Below, one piece after another: positions 18,712 through 27,678 of a stretch of 64,000 bases of DNA (position 1 is the stretch's first letter; each line of letters starts with the position of its first letter). Under the pieces are notes generated by a model. It did no database searches, had not been told where the DNA came from, and was given only the letters and a program-made list of their open reading frames with translations. Origin of the DNA: a bacterium endosymbiont of Escarpia laminata (GTDB taxonomy: Bacteria > Pseudomonadota > Gammaproteobacteria > Chromatiales > Chromatiaceae); the NCBI GenBank assembly GCA_003660235.1, contig QGON01000056.1, positions 1 to 64,000 on the forward strand, in the 5' to 3' direction. The position numbers and the translations under genes are program-made.

Positions 18712-20859
18712 ATGAAATCGCAATCGGCTATCAAACAAGATGACGCATACATGAACATAGTGGTAACCACCGGTTGCCTGCACAGCGGCTGGGAAACTGC
18801 ATTGCCCGCCTTGCGGCAGCTAGGACTTGAAGAGGGCGGAGACTCCTTCGCTAGATGGTACGACAAGCTGTTCCAGGAGGCTGGTGTAACGGATCTGCTT
18901 CAGCTCAATCAGCCTATTCAACCCAGCCTTGATCTGGCAGAAAAGGCGGCTGCGCTGTTCCCGGAGGGAGCTGATATTCCGATGTTGTGGGCAAATAGCC
19001 GAAGCCTGTGGCTGCTTGATTTCTGGGCCACGACTTTTCCGCAAGCGAGGTTTCTGCTTTTCTACGTCCGCGCAGAGAGTGCTTTGGCCTACGCACTTCA
19101 GCAAAGCGTGGATCCTGAGCGGTTCATGGAGGCTTGGCATGCGTCTAATCAGGTGTTGATCCACTTTCAGCGCCGCAATCGCCGCCGTAGCCTATTGCTC
19201 GACGCAGAGATGGCTGCACAGCAGCCGGAAGCATTGGCCGATGCCTGCCAACGCATCGGACTCGTGCTGCAAGCTGCGAATCCGTCACCTATTCTTACCA
19301 CCGCAGCTCCTGCACTGGAGTGCCTGTTGGCCAGCCAGTTCCTGGGCGAACAGCCGGCCATTCAAGACCTGCAAATGGAGCTGGAGGCGAGCGCCCAACC
19401 GTTGGGTGAGGTAACGGCCCATGAATCCCCTCAGCCGCTGGAGGTGTACCACAGCTATCAGCAAGGGCAAATGCGTGTTGAGCAGCTGACACAGGCAAGG
19501 GATGAACAGGCGAAACTAGCCATAGAGCACCAAGACCAAATACAGCAACTGACCAAGGTGCGGGCTGAACAGACAAAGCTGGCGACTGAACGTCAGACAC
19601 TGCTCACCCAGTCCAAGCAGGCGCAAGAGAAGCTAGAGTCGGCCAACAAAGAGACCGGGCAGGAAAACGAACTGCTGCTGTTGCAACTGCACCAGGTACA
19701 GGAAGAACTCGAAGCGGTTTTCCTGCAAAAGCAGCAGATCGACCAATCCCAGAAGGAACAAGACACTAAGCTAAAGCAGCTCCAGCAGGAACTGGATGAG
19801 GCCAGAAGGCAATTTCAGACAGAGGAAAAGGCACGGAAAGGGTTAGCGAGTGAACAGCAGAAGCTGCAAACGCAGATTGAGCAACTGACCAAGGCAAGAG
19901 ACGAACAGGCAAAGTTGGCTACTGAACATCAGACACAGCTTACCCAAGCCAGGCAGTCACGAGAGAAGCTGGAGTCGACCAACAAAGTGACCGGGCAGGA
20001 AAACGAACTGCTCTTGTTACAGCTGCACCAGGTACAGGAAGAACTCGAAGCGGTTTTCCTGCAAAAGCAGCAGATTGGCCAAGCTCAGAAGGAACAAGAC
20101 ACTAAGCTAAAGCAGCTCCAGCAGGAACGGGATGAGGCCAGAAGGCAATTTCAGACAGAGGAAAAGGCACGGAAAGGGTTAGCGGGTGAACTGCAGAAAC
20201 TGCAAACGCAGATTGGGCAGCTGACCAAGGGACGAGATGAACAGGCAAAGCTGGCTACTGAACGCCAGGCACAGCTAACCCAGACCAGGCAGTCACAAGA
20301 GAAGCTGGAGTCGGTCAAAAAGGAGACCGAACAGGAAAATGAACTGCTGCTGTTGCAGCTGCACCAGGTACAGGAAGAGCTGGAACACTACTTCCTGAAA
20401 TACCAGGAGCTGGTACAGGCTTCGGAAGAGAGACTACATACGGCATCCAGCGATTCTGAAGAACAGCGAGAGCCAGAGAAGTCCAGACCGACCAAGACTT
20501 CGAAGATTACTGCACCCATTCGCGCCTTTACCAAGCCATTTAAGCTCACGAACAAGGCGCAGAAAAGAGAGAAGAGGCTGGTCAACCTACTGAAAGATTC
20601 CGGTCTTTTCGACGCGACTTGGTACCTTGCAGAATATCCCGATGTGGCCGAGGCGGGCATTGATCCTGTTGAGCACTATCTGCGTTACGGTGCGTCAGAA
20701 GGGCGTAACCCATCATCTAAATTTGATACCACGTTCTATCTGACTACCAATCCCGACATCGCCGAAGCAGAAATCAATCCGCTGGTACATTATCTCCGGT
20801 ATGGAAAAGAGGAAGGTCGGTTGCCATCAAACCAAGGTGTCACTGCATGGATGCCATAA
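18712..20859 (+). CDS. Sulfotransferase-like / coiled-coil / FDxxWYL-repeat fusion (715 aa)
   Basis: Three regions are seen. Residues ~14-200 look like a divergent sulfotransferase: IVVTTGCLHSGWETALPAL sits where the PAPS P-loop would be, but without the canonical GxxKSGT residues, and PQARFLLFYVRAESALAYAL sits where the 3'-phosphate site would be. Residues ~255-570 are a continuous coiled coil made of a 112-residue repeat (about 2.5 copies). Near the end are two copies of a motif FDATWYLAEYPDVAEAGIDP / FDTTFYLTTNPDIAEAEINP, each followed by HYLRYG..EGR, a repeat found in many polysaccharide-associated proteins. I infer a membrane- or enzyme-complex scaffold with a possible chain-modifying head. 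Catalytic competence is doubtful because of the altered P-loop. Confidence 0.72.
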   Translation: MKSQSAIKQDDAYMNIVVTTGCLHSGWETALPALRQLGLEEGGDSFARWYDKLFQEAGVTDLLQLNQPIQPSLDLAEKAAALFPEGADIPMLWANSRSLWLLDFWATTFPQARFLLFYVRAESALAYALQQSVDPERFMEAWHASNQVLIHFQRRNRRRSLLLDAEMAAQQPEALADACQRIGLVLQAANPSPILTTAAPALECLLASQFLGEQPAIQDLQMELEASAQPLGEVTAHESPQPLEVYHSYQQGQMRVEQLTQARDEQAKLAIEHQDQIQQLTKVRAEQTKLATERQTLLTQSKQAQEKLESANKETGQENELLLLQLHQVQEELEAVFLQKQQIDQSQKEQDTKLKQLQQELDEARRQFQTEEKARKGLASEQQKLQTQIEQLTKARDEQAKLATEHQTQLTQARQSREKLESTNKVTGQENELLLLQLHQVQEELEAVFLQKQQIGQAQKEQDTKLKQLQQERDEARRQFQTEEKARKGLAGELQKLQTQIGQLTKGRDEQAKLATERQAQLTQTRQSQEKLESVKKETEQENELLLLQLHQVQEELEHYFLKYQELVQASEERLHTASSDSEEQREPEKSRPTKTSKITAPIRAFTKPFKLTNKAQKREKRLVNLLKDSGLFDATWYLAEYPDVAEAGIDPVEHYLRYGASEGRNPSSKFDTTFYLTTNPDIAEAEINPLVHYLRYGKEEGRLPSNQGVTAWMP
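19546..20395 (+). repeat. 336-bp direct repeats encoding coiled coil
   Basis: Equivalent positions recur every 336 bases: AGGAAAACGA at 19661 and 19997, and AGGAAAAT at 20333; CAACTGACCAAGG at 19546 and 19882 with CAGCTGACCAAGG at 20218. Units encode 112 residues (16 heptads) and are about 90 percent alike by eye, so they arose by tandem duplication and remain able to recombine. Confidence 0.88.
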
Positions 20860-20916
20860 AACGCGGTTTCTATTATGAACAACGGCCATTGAATAAGGCC
20901 AGTACTACCTGTTGAT

Positions 20917-22206
20917 ATGAAAGAAGGTACAGTCACCATTCAGAAGTCGGCAAGCCGGCAAGCAACAGTATCTGTGGTCATGCCATCGCTCAATCAAGCC
21001 ACCTTTATAGAGCGGTCAATCCGCAGCGTATTGACCCAATCGGGTGCGCTACTGGAGCTAATAGTCATGGACGGTGGCTCCACCGACGGCACCCAGGCTA
21101 TTCTGTCTCGTCTGGCACAAGAATCCGATGGCCGGCTGCGCTGGCAATCGGAAGCGGACTGTGGACCGGCCCACGCCGTCAACAAGGCCATGGCGATGGC
21201 CCAAGGTGACGTAATTGGGTGGCTGAATGCTGATGATATCTACATGCCAGGTGCACTGGAGCGGGTAGTCCAGACACTGGATGCGCATCCAGAATGGTTG
21301 ATGGTTTATGGTCATGGTCAGCGCATCGACGAGTGCGATCAGGTTATCGGCGATTATCCGACTCGTCTGCCCGATACACCGCTCCAAGCGTTTGCTGATG
21401 GCTGTTTCATTTGTCAGCCTACCGTATTTCTACGTAAAGATGCACTGAACAGGTATGGGAGATTGACTGAGAGTCTGGAAACCGCCTTTGACTTTGAGTG
21501 GTGGTTGCGAATCTTCAGCCAGCAGCATGAAGCCATTGGATTCGTCGATGCGCTACAAGCCGGTTCACGCCTGCATAACGCCTGCATAACCCTAAATCAG
21601 CGGGAAACAGTCATTCGCGAAGGCATGCAAGTGTTGGCGCAATACTTGGGTGCCAGTCCCTTGCATTGGTTCAAGACCTATACTGATGAAATACTGGCGG
21701 ACTACCCGCACGGGCGGCAGATCAAAAACATAAAGGCTTACTTAAATAAATTTGCACGTAGTATATCCGGCTATCTTTCTGATGCTGACAAGCAGGAATT
21801 ACGCAATTACCAACAAACCGATGCGCGCATAAATTTGGTCATTCCGGATGCCTATCTGGAGATATATTCTGATGGTTGGCTGCCCGTCCGCTCAACGTTG
21901 CGGGTGCGCAGCCGAAAACGCCGCTGGCAGCGGGTGGAATTGCGGGGGCGGCATGTCTCGAAGGCCGATGGTCCGTTACAGTTGAAGGTATACTTGCCCG
22001 ATGGAAAGAAAGGTGTCCACAAGATTGAAAAAAAAGGACCGTTTTCGCTACAGATCGACCTGCCTGTTGCGGCGGAGCGACCTGCCTACTGGACCTTTGT
22101 TATTGAGGCAGATGGCTGTTTTATTCCACGGGAACATGATCCTGGCTCCGATGACAGCCGCGAACTCGCCTGCCTTATCGACGCAATCCGGTTGTATGCA
22201 AAGTAG
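20917..22206 (+). CDS. GT2-family glycosyltransferase with C-terminal extension
   Basis: A 429-residue protein. The N-terminal GT-A domain (residues ~12-230) has VSVVMPSLNQATFIERSI, then DGGSTDGTQAIL and the DxD-type GWLNADDIY, and CFICQPTVFLRK typical of WcaA-like enzymes. The C-terminal ~130 residues look beta-rich (EIYSDGWLPVRSTLRVRSRK, then basic stretches) and are not recognised. The donor sugar is unknown. It follows the coiled-coil protein by 57 bases on the same strand, within the glycan-assembly block. Confidence 0.87.
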   Translation: MKEGTVTIQKSASRQATVSVVMPSLNQATFIERSIRSVLTQSGALLELIVMDGGSTDGTQAILSRLAQESDGRLRWQSEADCGPAHAVNKAMAMAQGDVIGWLNADDIYMPGALERVVQTLDAHPEWLMVYGHGQRIDECDQVIGDYPTRLPDTPLQAFADGCFICQPTVFLRKDALNRYGRLTESLETAFDFEWWLRIFSQQHEAIGFVDALQAGSRLHNACITLNQRETVIREGMQVLAQYLGASPLHWFKTYTDEILADYPHGRQIKNIKAYLNKFARSISGYLSDADKQELRNYQQTDARINLVIPDAYLEIYSDGWLPVRSTLRVRSRKRRWQRVELRGRHVSKADGPLQLKVYLPDGKKGVHKIEKKGPFSLQIDLPVAAERPAYWTFVIEADGCFIPREHDPGSDDSRELACLIDAIRLYAK

Positions 22207-22239
22207 GAGTAAAATGGCTCTGACTAACCACTTGGGTAG

Positions 22240-22274
22240 GTTGGGTTAGGCCGTCTTTTTGGCCGTAACCCAAC
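22240..22274. repeat. REP-like palindrome
   Basis: GTTGGGTTAGGCC (22240-22252) pairs with GGCCGTAACCCAAC (22261-22274) around a short T-rich loop. A further stem, TGTGGGG / CCCCACA, is at 22309-22329. Both lie in the ~150-base gap before the FkbM/coiled-coil gene and could act as a transcription attenuator or be a dispersed extragenic repeat. Confidence 0.5.
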
Positions 22275-22355
22275 AATATGCTTTTTCAAAATCCACCAAA
22301 GGTGAGGGTGTGGGGAGAAATACCCCACAACACGACAAACGAGCTAGAAGCACAT

Positions 22356-24476
22356 ATGCACAAAGAACCGCATGATTCTCAGATATGGTCCAACACAGAT
22401 ATGGACACCATCGTCCACTTGGGCGCTGGCCGTTGCAGCGAACTGGATGACTATCTCGCCGCGAAGCCTGCCCGCCTGCTGCTGGTGGAGGCCGACCCGC
22501 AGCTTGCCAAGATGCTTCAAGCGCGTACCACTGACTACCCGCAGGTTGAGGTCATCAACCGTGCTGTGGCCGCCCAGCCGGGCTCTGCCACGTTCCACCG
22601 CTATAATCTCCCCGATGTCGGCAGCTTGCGCCGACCCAGTCCTGAGCTTCTGGAGCTCTTCCCCGGTCTTAAGACGGTGCAGGAACTCCAAATGGAAGCT
22701 GTGGACTCCACTACACTGCTACAGCCCCTGCAACTGCAAGTGGACCAGTACAATCGGCTAATCATCGACCTGCCCGGTGTGGAACTTTCCGTACTCAAGG
22801 CGCTTCAGCAAGCCGATCAACTACACCTTTTTGAGCAGTTACAACTCCATTGTGGCCGCCAATCCTTGTATGAGGATGGCGAGCCCGCAGCCACCATTCT
22901 TCAATGGCTTCAGGATCAAGGTTTTGATCTACTGACGGAGGACGACAGCCAGGATCCTGATCGACCCTGCTGGAATCTCAAACGCAATAAATTACAACTT
23001 GACCATCGTAAACTGAAACAGCTGTTGGCCCAGTTAACCAAAACCAATGATGAGAAAATAGAGCTGCTCAATGAACGCCAAACCCAAGTAGGGCTGTTAA
23101 CCAAAGCCTTAGATGAGCAGACGAAGCTTGCGGCTGAAAACAAAACTCAGTTGGACAAGGCCAACCAGTCCAAGGGCGAACAGGTCAAGCTGGCAAATGA
23201 ACGCCAGATACAGATAGAACAGCTCACCCAGGTGAGGGATGAGCAGGCGAGGCTTGCGGCTGAAAACAAAAACCAGTTAGAACAGGCCAACCAGGCCAAG
23301 GCCGAACAGGTCAAGCTGGCAAACGAGCGCCAGACCCAGATAGAACAGCTCACCCAGGTGAGGGATGAGCAGGTGAAGCTTGCGGCTGAAAACAAAAACC
23401 AGTTGGAACAGGCTAACCAGGCCAAGGCTGCTCAGGCCAAACTAGCAAACGAGCGCCAGACCCAGATAGAACAGCTCACCCAGGCGAGGGATGAGCAGGC
23501 GAAGCTTGCGGCTGAAAACAAAAACCAGTTAGAACAGGCCAACCAAGCCAAGGCCGCGCAGGTCAAGCTGGCAAACGAGCGCCAGACCCAGATAGAACAG
23601 CTCACCAAAGCGGGGGATGAGCAGGCTAAGCTTGCGGCTGAACGCAAAACTCAGTTGGAACAGGCCAACCAAGCCAAGGCCGAGCAGGTCAAGCTGGCAA
23701 ACGAGCGTCAGAGCCAGATAGAACAGCTCACCAAAGCGGGGGATGAGCAGGCTAAGCTTGCGTCTGAAAACAAAACTCAGTTGGAACAGGCCAACCAGGC
23801 CAAGGCTGCACAGGCCAAACTAGCAAACGAGCGCCAGGCCCAAGTAGAACAGCTCACCGAGGCGAGGGATGAGCAGGCGAAGCTTGCGGCTGAAAACAAA
23901 ACTCAGTTGGAACAGGTCAACCAGGCCAAGGCTGCACAGGTCAAGCTGGCAAACGAGCGCCAGACCCAGATAGAACAGCTTACCCAGGCGAGGGATGAGC
24001 AGGCTAAACTTGCGGCTGAACGCAAAACTCAGTTGGAACAGGCCAACCAAGCCAAAGTCGAGCAGGTCAAGCTGGCAAACGAGCGTCAGAGCCAGATAGA
24101 TCAGCTCACCAAGGCTAGGGATGAGCAGGCGAAACTTGCGGCTGAACGCAAAACTCAGTTGGAACAGGCCAACCAAGCCAAGGCTGCACAGGTCAAGCTG
24201 GCAAACGAGCGCCAGACCCAGATAGAACAGCTTACCAAAGCGAAGGATGAGCAGGCGCGCCTTGTCGTTTCACAACAGCTACAACGTGACCAAGAAAAAC
24301 TGCGTGCAGACAATAATCAGAGAGATCTAGAGAAAAAACAGAAGGAGCTAGAAAATCTCGAACAGCAATTAGCGGAGCTCAACCAAAGGCTGCCAATGTT
24401 GGATGACGAGTTTGTAAAAGCCGAAGCACAGATTGAACTTATTAAGGACATCCTGATTCGTGAAAAAGCGTTCTAA
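22356..24476 (+). CDS. FkbM-type methyltransferase fused to a long tandem-repeat coiled coil
   Basis: From ATG 22356 the protein has about 706 residues; an upstream ATG at 22278 would begin inside a repeat-rich leader. The head (~residues 15-215) resembles FkbM methyltransferases: TIVHLGAGRCSELDDYLAA, LLLVEADPQLAKML, then NRAVAAQPGSATFH, VDSTTLLQP and RLIIDLPGVELSVLKALQ. The body is a coiled coil of nearly identical 42-residue units (LANERQTQIEQLTQARDEQA and so on), then a short degenerate coil. The head would O-methylate a sugar; the coil would hold it at a distance or assemble oligomers. Its layout recalls WbdD of E. coli O9a, where a coiled coil sets polysaccharide length. It overlaps the next gene by 17 bases. 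Confidence 0.82.
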   Translation: MHKEPHDSQIWSNTDMDTIVHLGAGRCSELDDYLAAKPARLLLVEADPQLAKMLQARTTDYPQVEVINRAVAAQPGSATFHRYNLPDVGSLRRPSPELLELFPGLKTVQELQMEAVDSTTLLQPLQLQVDQYNRLIIDLPGVELSVLKALQQADQLHLFEQLQLHCGRQSLYEDGEPAATILQWLQDQGFDLLTEDDSQDPDRPCWNLKRNKLQLDHRKLKQLLAQLTKTNDEKIELLNERQTQVGLLTKALDEQTKLAAENKTQLDKANQSKGEQVKLANERQIQIEQLTQVRDEQARLAAENKNQLEQANQAKAEQVKLANERQTQIEQLTQVRDEQVKLAAENKNQLEQANQAKAAQAKLANERQTQIEQLTQARDEQAKLAAENKNQLEQANQAKAAQVKLANERQTQIEQLTKAGDEQAKLAAERKTQLEQANQAKAEQVKLANERQSQIEQLTKAGDEQAKLASENKTQLEQANQAKAAQAKLANERQAQVEQLTEARDEQAKLAAENKTQLEQVNQAKAAQVKLANERQTQIEQLTQARDEQAKLAAERKTQLEQANQAKVEQVKLANERQSQIDQLTKARDEQAKLAAERKTQLEQANQAKAAQVKLANERQTQIEQLTKAKDEQARLVVSQQLQRDQEKLRADNNQRDLEKKQKELENLEQQLAELNQRLPMLDDEFVKAEAQIELIKDILIREKAF
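23064..24260 (+). repeat. 126-bp tandem repeats (about 9.5 copies) encoding a 42-residue unit
   Basis: The unit start CTGGCAAACGAGCGCCAGA recurs at 23190, 23316 and 23442, then every 126 bases to 24198, with a degenerate first copy at 23064. 126 bases is 42 codons or six heptads, so adding or losing a unit keeps both frame and coiled-coil register. Units are near identical with local variants (ENK/ERK, AAQ/AEQ), so copy number could change by recombination or slippage. Confidence 0.95.
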
Positions 24477-26544
24477 GAAGAAACTGAAAAAACGCCTACG
24501 CAAGGCGAGAAAGAAGGCGCTTCATCAACAGATGTCCGCGGCTGAGATCAGTCAGGAGGCTAAAGACCGACCTGTAGAAGAGCTGCCTGCTCTGGAGTTG
24601 ACAGAGCAGGAACTGTCACCAGTACTAGAAGGGCACGATGAAAGTGCGCTTGCCCGCGCTAAGACGCACTGGTTCTTCGGCGAGTGGCATCAGCTTGCTG
24701 CATTGGACATGGATTCATTGCATGCACACCCGGATCGTGACCGCTTCGCACTCCTCATCGCTAGTGCCCATCAGCAGTTGGGGCACCACGACAAGGCGCG
24801 CAAATATACACGTATGGCCCTTGATTTTGGATGTCTGCCACGGGTGGTTGCGCAAGTTCTTATTGCAGGCGTACACAATACGTTAGGCAGGGCCGCTGCG
24901 TTGAAGCAGGACGAATCCCGTATCGCGCATCATTTTGAGGCGTCTGTGGCGGCTATCGGCACGAGGGACAGTGCATTGTTGAGCCAAGCTCGCTCGGTGC
25001 GGGAGATGGCGCGTATGGGATTGTTGCCGCAGGCTGCTTCATTGGTAGATCATCAACTGCCAGCCACTAATGAAAAAAAACGGAGACTGCATGATCAAGA
25101 AGAACATTACAAAGAGCTGAAAGCGGAAGTTGAATTGTTGAATCATGAGATAGAGCTCACTCGTCAGGATAGCCAGTCTTTTCATGCGTCAAGTCAGGGC
25201 ATAAAGGCTAACAGATGTCAGTCTATGCGTTCTTTAGAAGATGAAAAGACTACCTTTGTCCCTGGAGGGGATGTTGAGGACCAGGGCCAAAGCTACATAT
25301 TTAAATTAAGGGTTGTACTTGATGGCGCCAATCTTAGCGTTAGAATGAATTCAAGCCACCCAGAATATTTTGAGATTGATGGTAATAAGCTCAAGTACTC
25401 AGTGCCCGATAATGAGTCGATATATTTAGTGAGCAACGAAAATGGTGACTTCAATAAGGTACCCATAAATAATCAAATAAACCTTGTGCCTGATTCCGCA
25501 CATGAGGTTTCAGGTGTTATAAGTCACAGGGGGGTAGCGCGGCCTTTCGTCTGGTTGTTTGAGTATGATGCAAAAGAAAAAATAGCCAGCAAATCAGTAA
25601 ATATTAAAGACGGTGCCTTTCGTATTATCCACCGTACCAATAACGCGCTTTCTAGTTTTTGTATAGGTATCCGTCTGGTAGGCGAGGGAATGATTGATAT
25701 CAATCCCTCATTTATTGATTTGAAGTCAGGTCTTCTCCCAACCCTTACCGAATCCATGAAAACAGAAGTCGGGCAATTAGACGATCTATTGGTACGCGTT
25801 CAGAAGCACTTAGAAAGAGTACAGAAAAAAGAGATAAGTAATTCAACAAAACAAATTGAATACTTCATGCGCCTGCAGCATTATCTTGGCCCCGCCATAT
25901 TGATCCCGGAAGTTCATAATTGGTCGATTAGCCCAGACTTTGGTTTGTTAATAATCAATCGCGTGGAAGAAAATGATTATGATGCAGTGATTGAGTTTGG
26001 CTCCGGTACCTCAACCCTTTTTCTTGCAAAGGCAGTGCAAAATGTTGGACAGCGTAACAAATGCCCAGCCTCTCCAATGCTAAGTTTTGATCATCTTGAA
26101 AAATACCACACAATAACACAAGGTTATCTTGCGCGTGCTGGCCTTGAGCATATGGTAAATCTTGTTTTAGCGCCACTTGTGCACTACACAGGGCCAGATA
26201 ATGAGGGGTACAGATATTACGATTGTGAATCATCTTTGAGGCAATTGATGAGCAGCTTGCCCAATAAGCCACCAAAGATACTCGTAATAGTTGATGGCCC
26301 ACCTGCGGCTACAGGTAAGCATGCGCGTTTTCCGGCATTGCCAATCCTTCTTGATATATGTGCTGGGGCAGTATTCGATTTTATAATGGATGATTACATC
26401 CGGGATGAGGAAAAAACTATAGTAGTCGAATGGATGGAATTATTAGCTTTGCAAAATATCTCGGGTGAAAAAATAGAATTCACCACGCTAGAGAAACAGG
26501 CTTGTTTGATCGCTATAGACTCGTCAAATTCAAGAAAAAAATAA
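24460..26544 (+). CDS. TPR-like / class I methyltransferase-like protein (694 aa)
   Basis: GTG 24460, preceded by AAGGA, gives 694 residues with a very basic start (KKRSKKKLKKRLRKARKKA). ATG 24532 is an alternative. Residues ~60-200 are helical and TPR-like (WFFGEWHQLAALDMDSL, ASAHQQLGHHDKARKY). A short coiled coil follows (~203-240), then a beta-rich middle. The last ~200 residues look like a Rossmann methyltransferase: DAVIEFGSGTSTLFLAKAV (SAM-binding), then PKILVIVDGPPAATG. It may methylate the glycan or a nucleotide sugar; the substrate is unknown. It overlaps the FkbM gene by 17 bases, which suggests joint translation. Confidence 0.72.
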   Translation: MKKRSKKKLKKRLRKARKKALHQQMSAAEISQEAKDRPVEELPALELTEQELSPVLEGHDESALARAKTHWFFGEWHQLAALDMDSLHAHPDRDRFALLIASAHQQLGHHDKARKYTRMALDFGCLPRVVAQVLIAGVHNTLGRAAALKQDESRIAHHFEASVAAIGTRDSALLSQARSVREMARMGLLPQAASLVDHQLPATNEKKRRLHDQEEHYKELKAEVELLNHEIELTRQDSQSFHASSQGIKANRCQSMRSLEDEKTTFVPGGDVEDQGQSYIFKLRVVLDGANLSVRMNSSHPEYFEIDGNKLKYSVPDNESIYLVSNENGDFNKVPINNQINLVPDSAHEVSGVISHRGVARPFVWLFEYDAKEKIASKSVNIKDGAFRIIHRTNNALSSFCIGIRLVGEGMIDINPSFIDLKSGLLPTLTESMKTEVGQLDDLLVRVQKHLERVQKKEISNSTKQIEYFMRLQHYLGPAILIPEVHNWSISPDFGLLIINRVEENDYDAVIEFGSGTSTLFLAKAVQNVGQRNKCPASPMLSFDHLEKYHTITQGYLARAGLEHMVNLVLAPLVHYTGPDNEGYRYYDCESSLRQLMSSLPNKPPKILVIVDGPPAATGKHARFPALPILLDICAGAVFDFIMDDYIRDEEKTIVVEWMELLALQNISGEKIEFTTLEKQACLIAIDSSNSRKK

Positions 26545-26568
26545 CCAACTTGAATTAAGGAAGCATTA

Positions 26569-27678
26569 ATGAGAGTCCTCATCATCTTTGGTACTCGTCC
26601 CGAGGCCATTAAAATGGCTACGGTCTTCAAAGCTCTTAATGAAGACCCCGCCTTCGATGTCAAGCTTTGCGTCACTGCCCAGTATCGCCAAATGCTTGAT
26701 CAAGTGCTCGATCTTTTTGGTCTGCATCCGGATTTTGATCTTAATCTGATGAAGCTGGGTCAGGATCTTAGCGATATCACCAGCAATGTTTTGCTTGGTA
26801 TGCGCGAGGTGTACGCACAGTGGAAGCCTGACATCATTCTTGTGCATGGCGACACTACGACTACCTTGGCGGCCAGTCTCTCGGCCTACTATGCTGGCGT
26901 ACGTGTCGGGCATGTTGAGGCCGGATTGCGTACCGGCAACAAACATTCACCCTGGCCGGAGGAGATGAATCGACGTATTACCGGCAGTATTACCGATATT
27001 CACTTTGCCCCTACCGAAAAGCCCAAAGACAATCTCCTGCGCGAAGGTGCTGCACCAGACACTATACACATCACCGGCAATACTGTTATCGATGCCCTGC
27101 TTGATGTCGTCACACGCGTACGCCAAGATGACCCTCTGCATAACCGCTTTGCCAAGCAATTCGACTTTCTTGACCCCGACAAGCGCATGATCCATGTTAC
27201 CGGCCATCGAAGAGAAAACTTTGGGTCTGGATTCGAAAATATTTGCCAAGCCTTAGCAGAAATTGCTCAACGGGGTGACGTGCAAATTGTTCACCTCGTG
27301 CACCTCAACCCCAATGTACAGGAGCCAGTGCATCGCATTCTCTCAGGTTTAGAAAATATCATATTGATTGAACCTCTAGATTACCTGCCGTTTGTTTACC
27401 TCATGGGTCGCAGTACCCTGCTTGTTACTGACTCCGATGGTGTGCAGGAAGAAGCCCCCACGCTGGGCAAGCCCGTGCTGGTCATGCGCGATACCACCGA
27501 AAGACCTGAGGCCGTGGATGCTGGCACTGTCCGCCTCGTAGGAACTGACAAAACCAAGATCGTTAACGATGTCAACCGCCTACTCGATGATCCAATGGTC
27601 TTTGATGCTATGTCCCATGCTCACAACCCTTATGGTGATGGGCTGGCTGCAAAACGTATATGCGATTGGAGTGTTTGA
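26569..27678 (+). CDS. wecB: UDP-N-acetylglucosamine 2-epimerase (non-hydrolysing)
   Basis: Interconverts UDP-GlcNAc and UDP-ManNAc. The 369-residue length is standard. It begins [50 protein letters not shown] and [21 protein letters not shown] are family hallmarks. ATG 26569 lies after AAGGAAG. No UDP-ManNAc dehydrogenase (wecC) is in the window, so ManNAc itself or a further modified sugar may be used. The end overlaps the next gene by 19 bases. Confidence 0.95.
   Translation: MRVLIIFGTRPEAIKMATVFKALNEDPAFDVKLCVTAQYRQMLDQVLDLFGLHPDFDLNLMKLGQDLSDITSNVLLGMREVYAQWKPDIILVHGDTTTTLAASLSAYYAGVRVGHVEAGLRTGNKHSPWPEEMNRRITGSITDIHFAPTEKPKDNLLREGAAPDTIHITGNTVIDALLDVVTRVRQDDPLHNRFAKQFDFLDPDKRMIHVTGHRRENFGSGFENICQALAEIAQRGDVQIVHLVHLNPNVQEPVHRILSGLENIILIEPLDYLPFVYLMGRSTLLVTDSDGVQEEAPTLGKPVLVMRDTTERPEAVDAGTVRLVGTDKTKIVNDVNRLLDDPMVFDAMSHAHNPYGDGLAAKRICDWSV

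Noticed and set aside
23147..24176. Several Ser/Cys-rich minus-strand frames opposite the repeats
   Set aside because: They only mirror the repeat on the coding strand, are low-complexity and have no starts or neighbours that support them.
23064..24260. Regular 126-bp repeats as a CRISPR-like or non-coding array
   Set aside because: There are no unique spacers; the whole unit repeats, stays in frame with the upstream methyltransferase head and encodes heptads.
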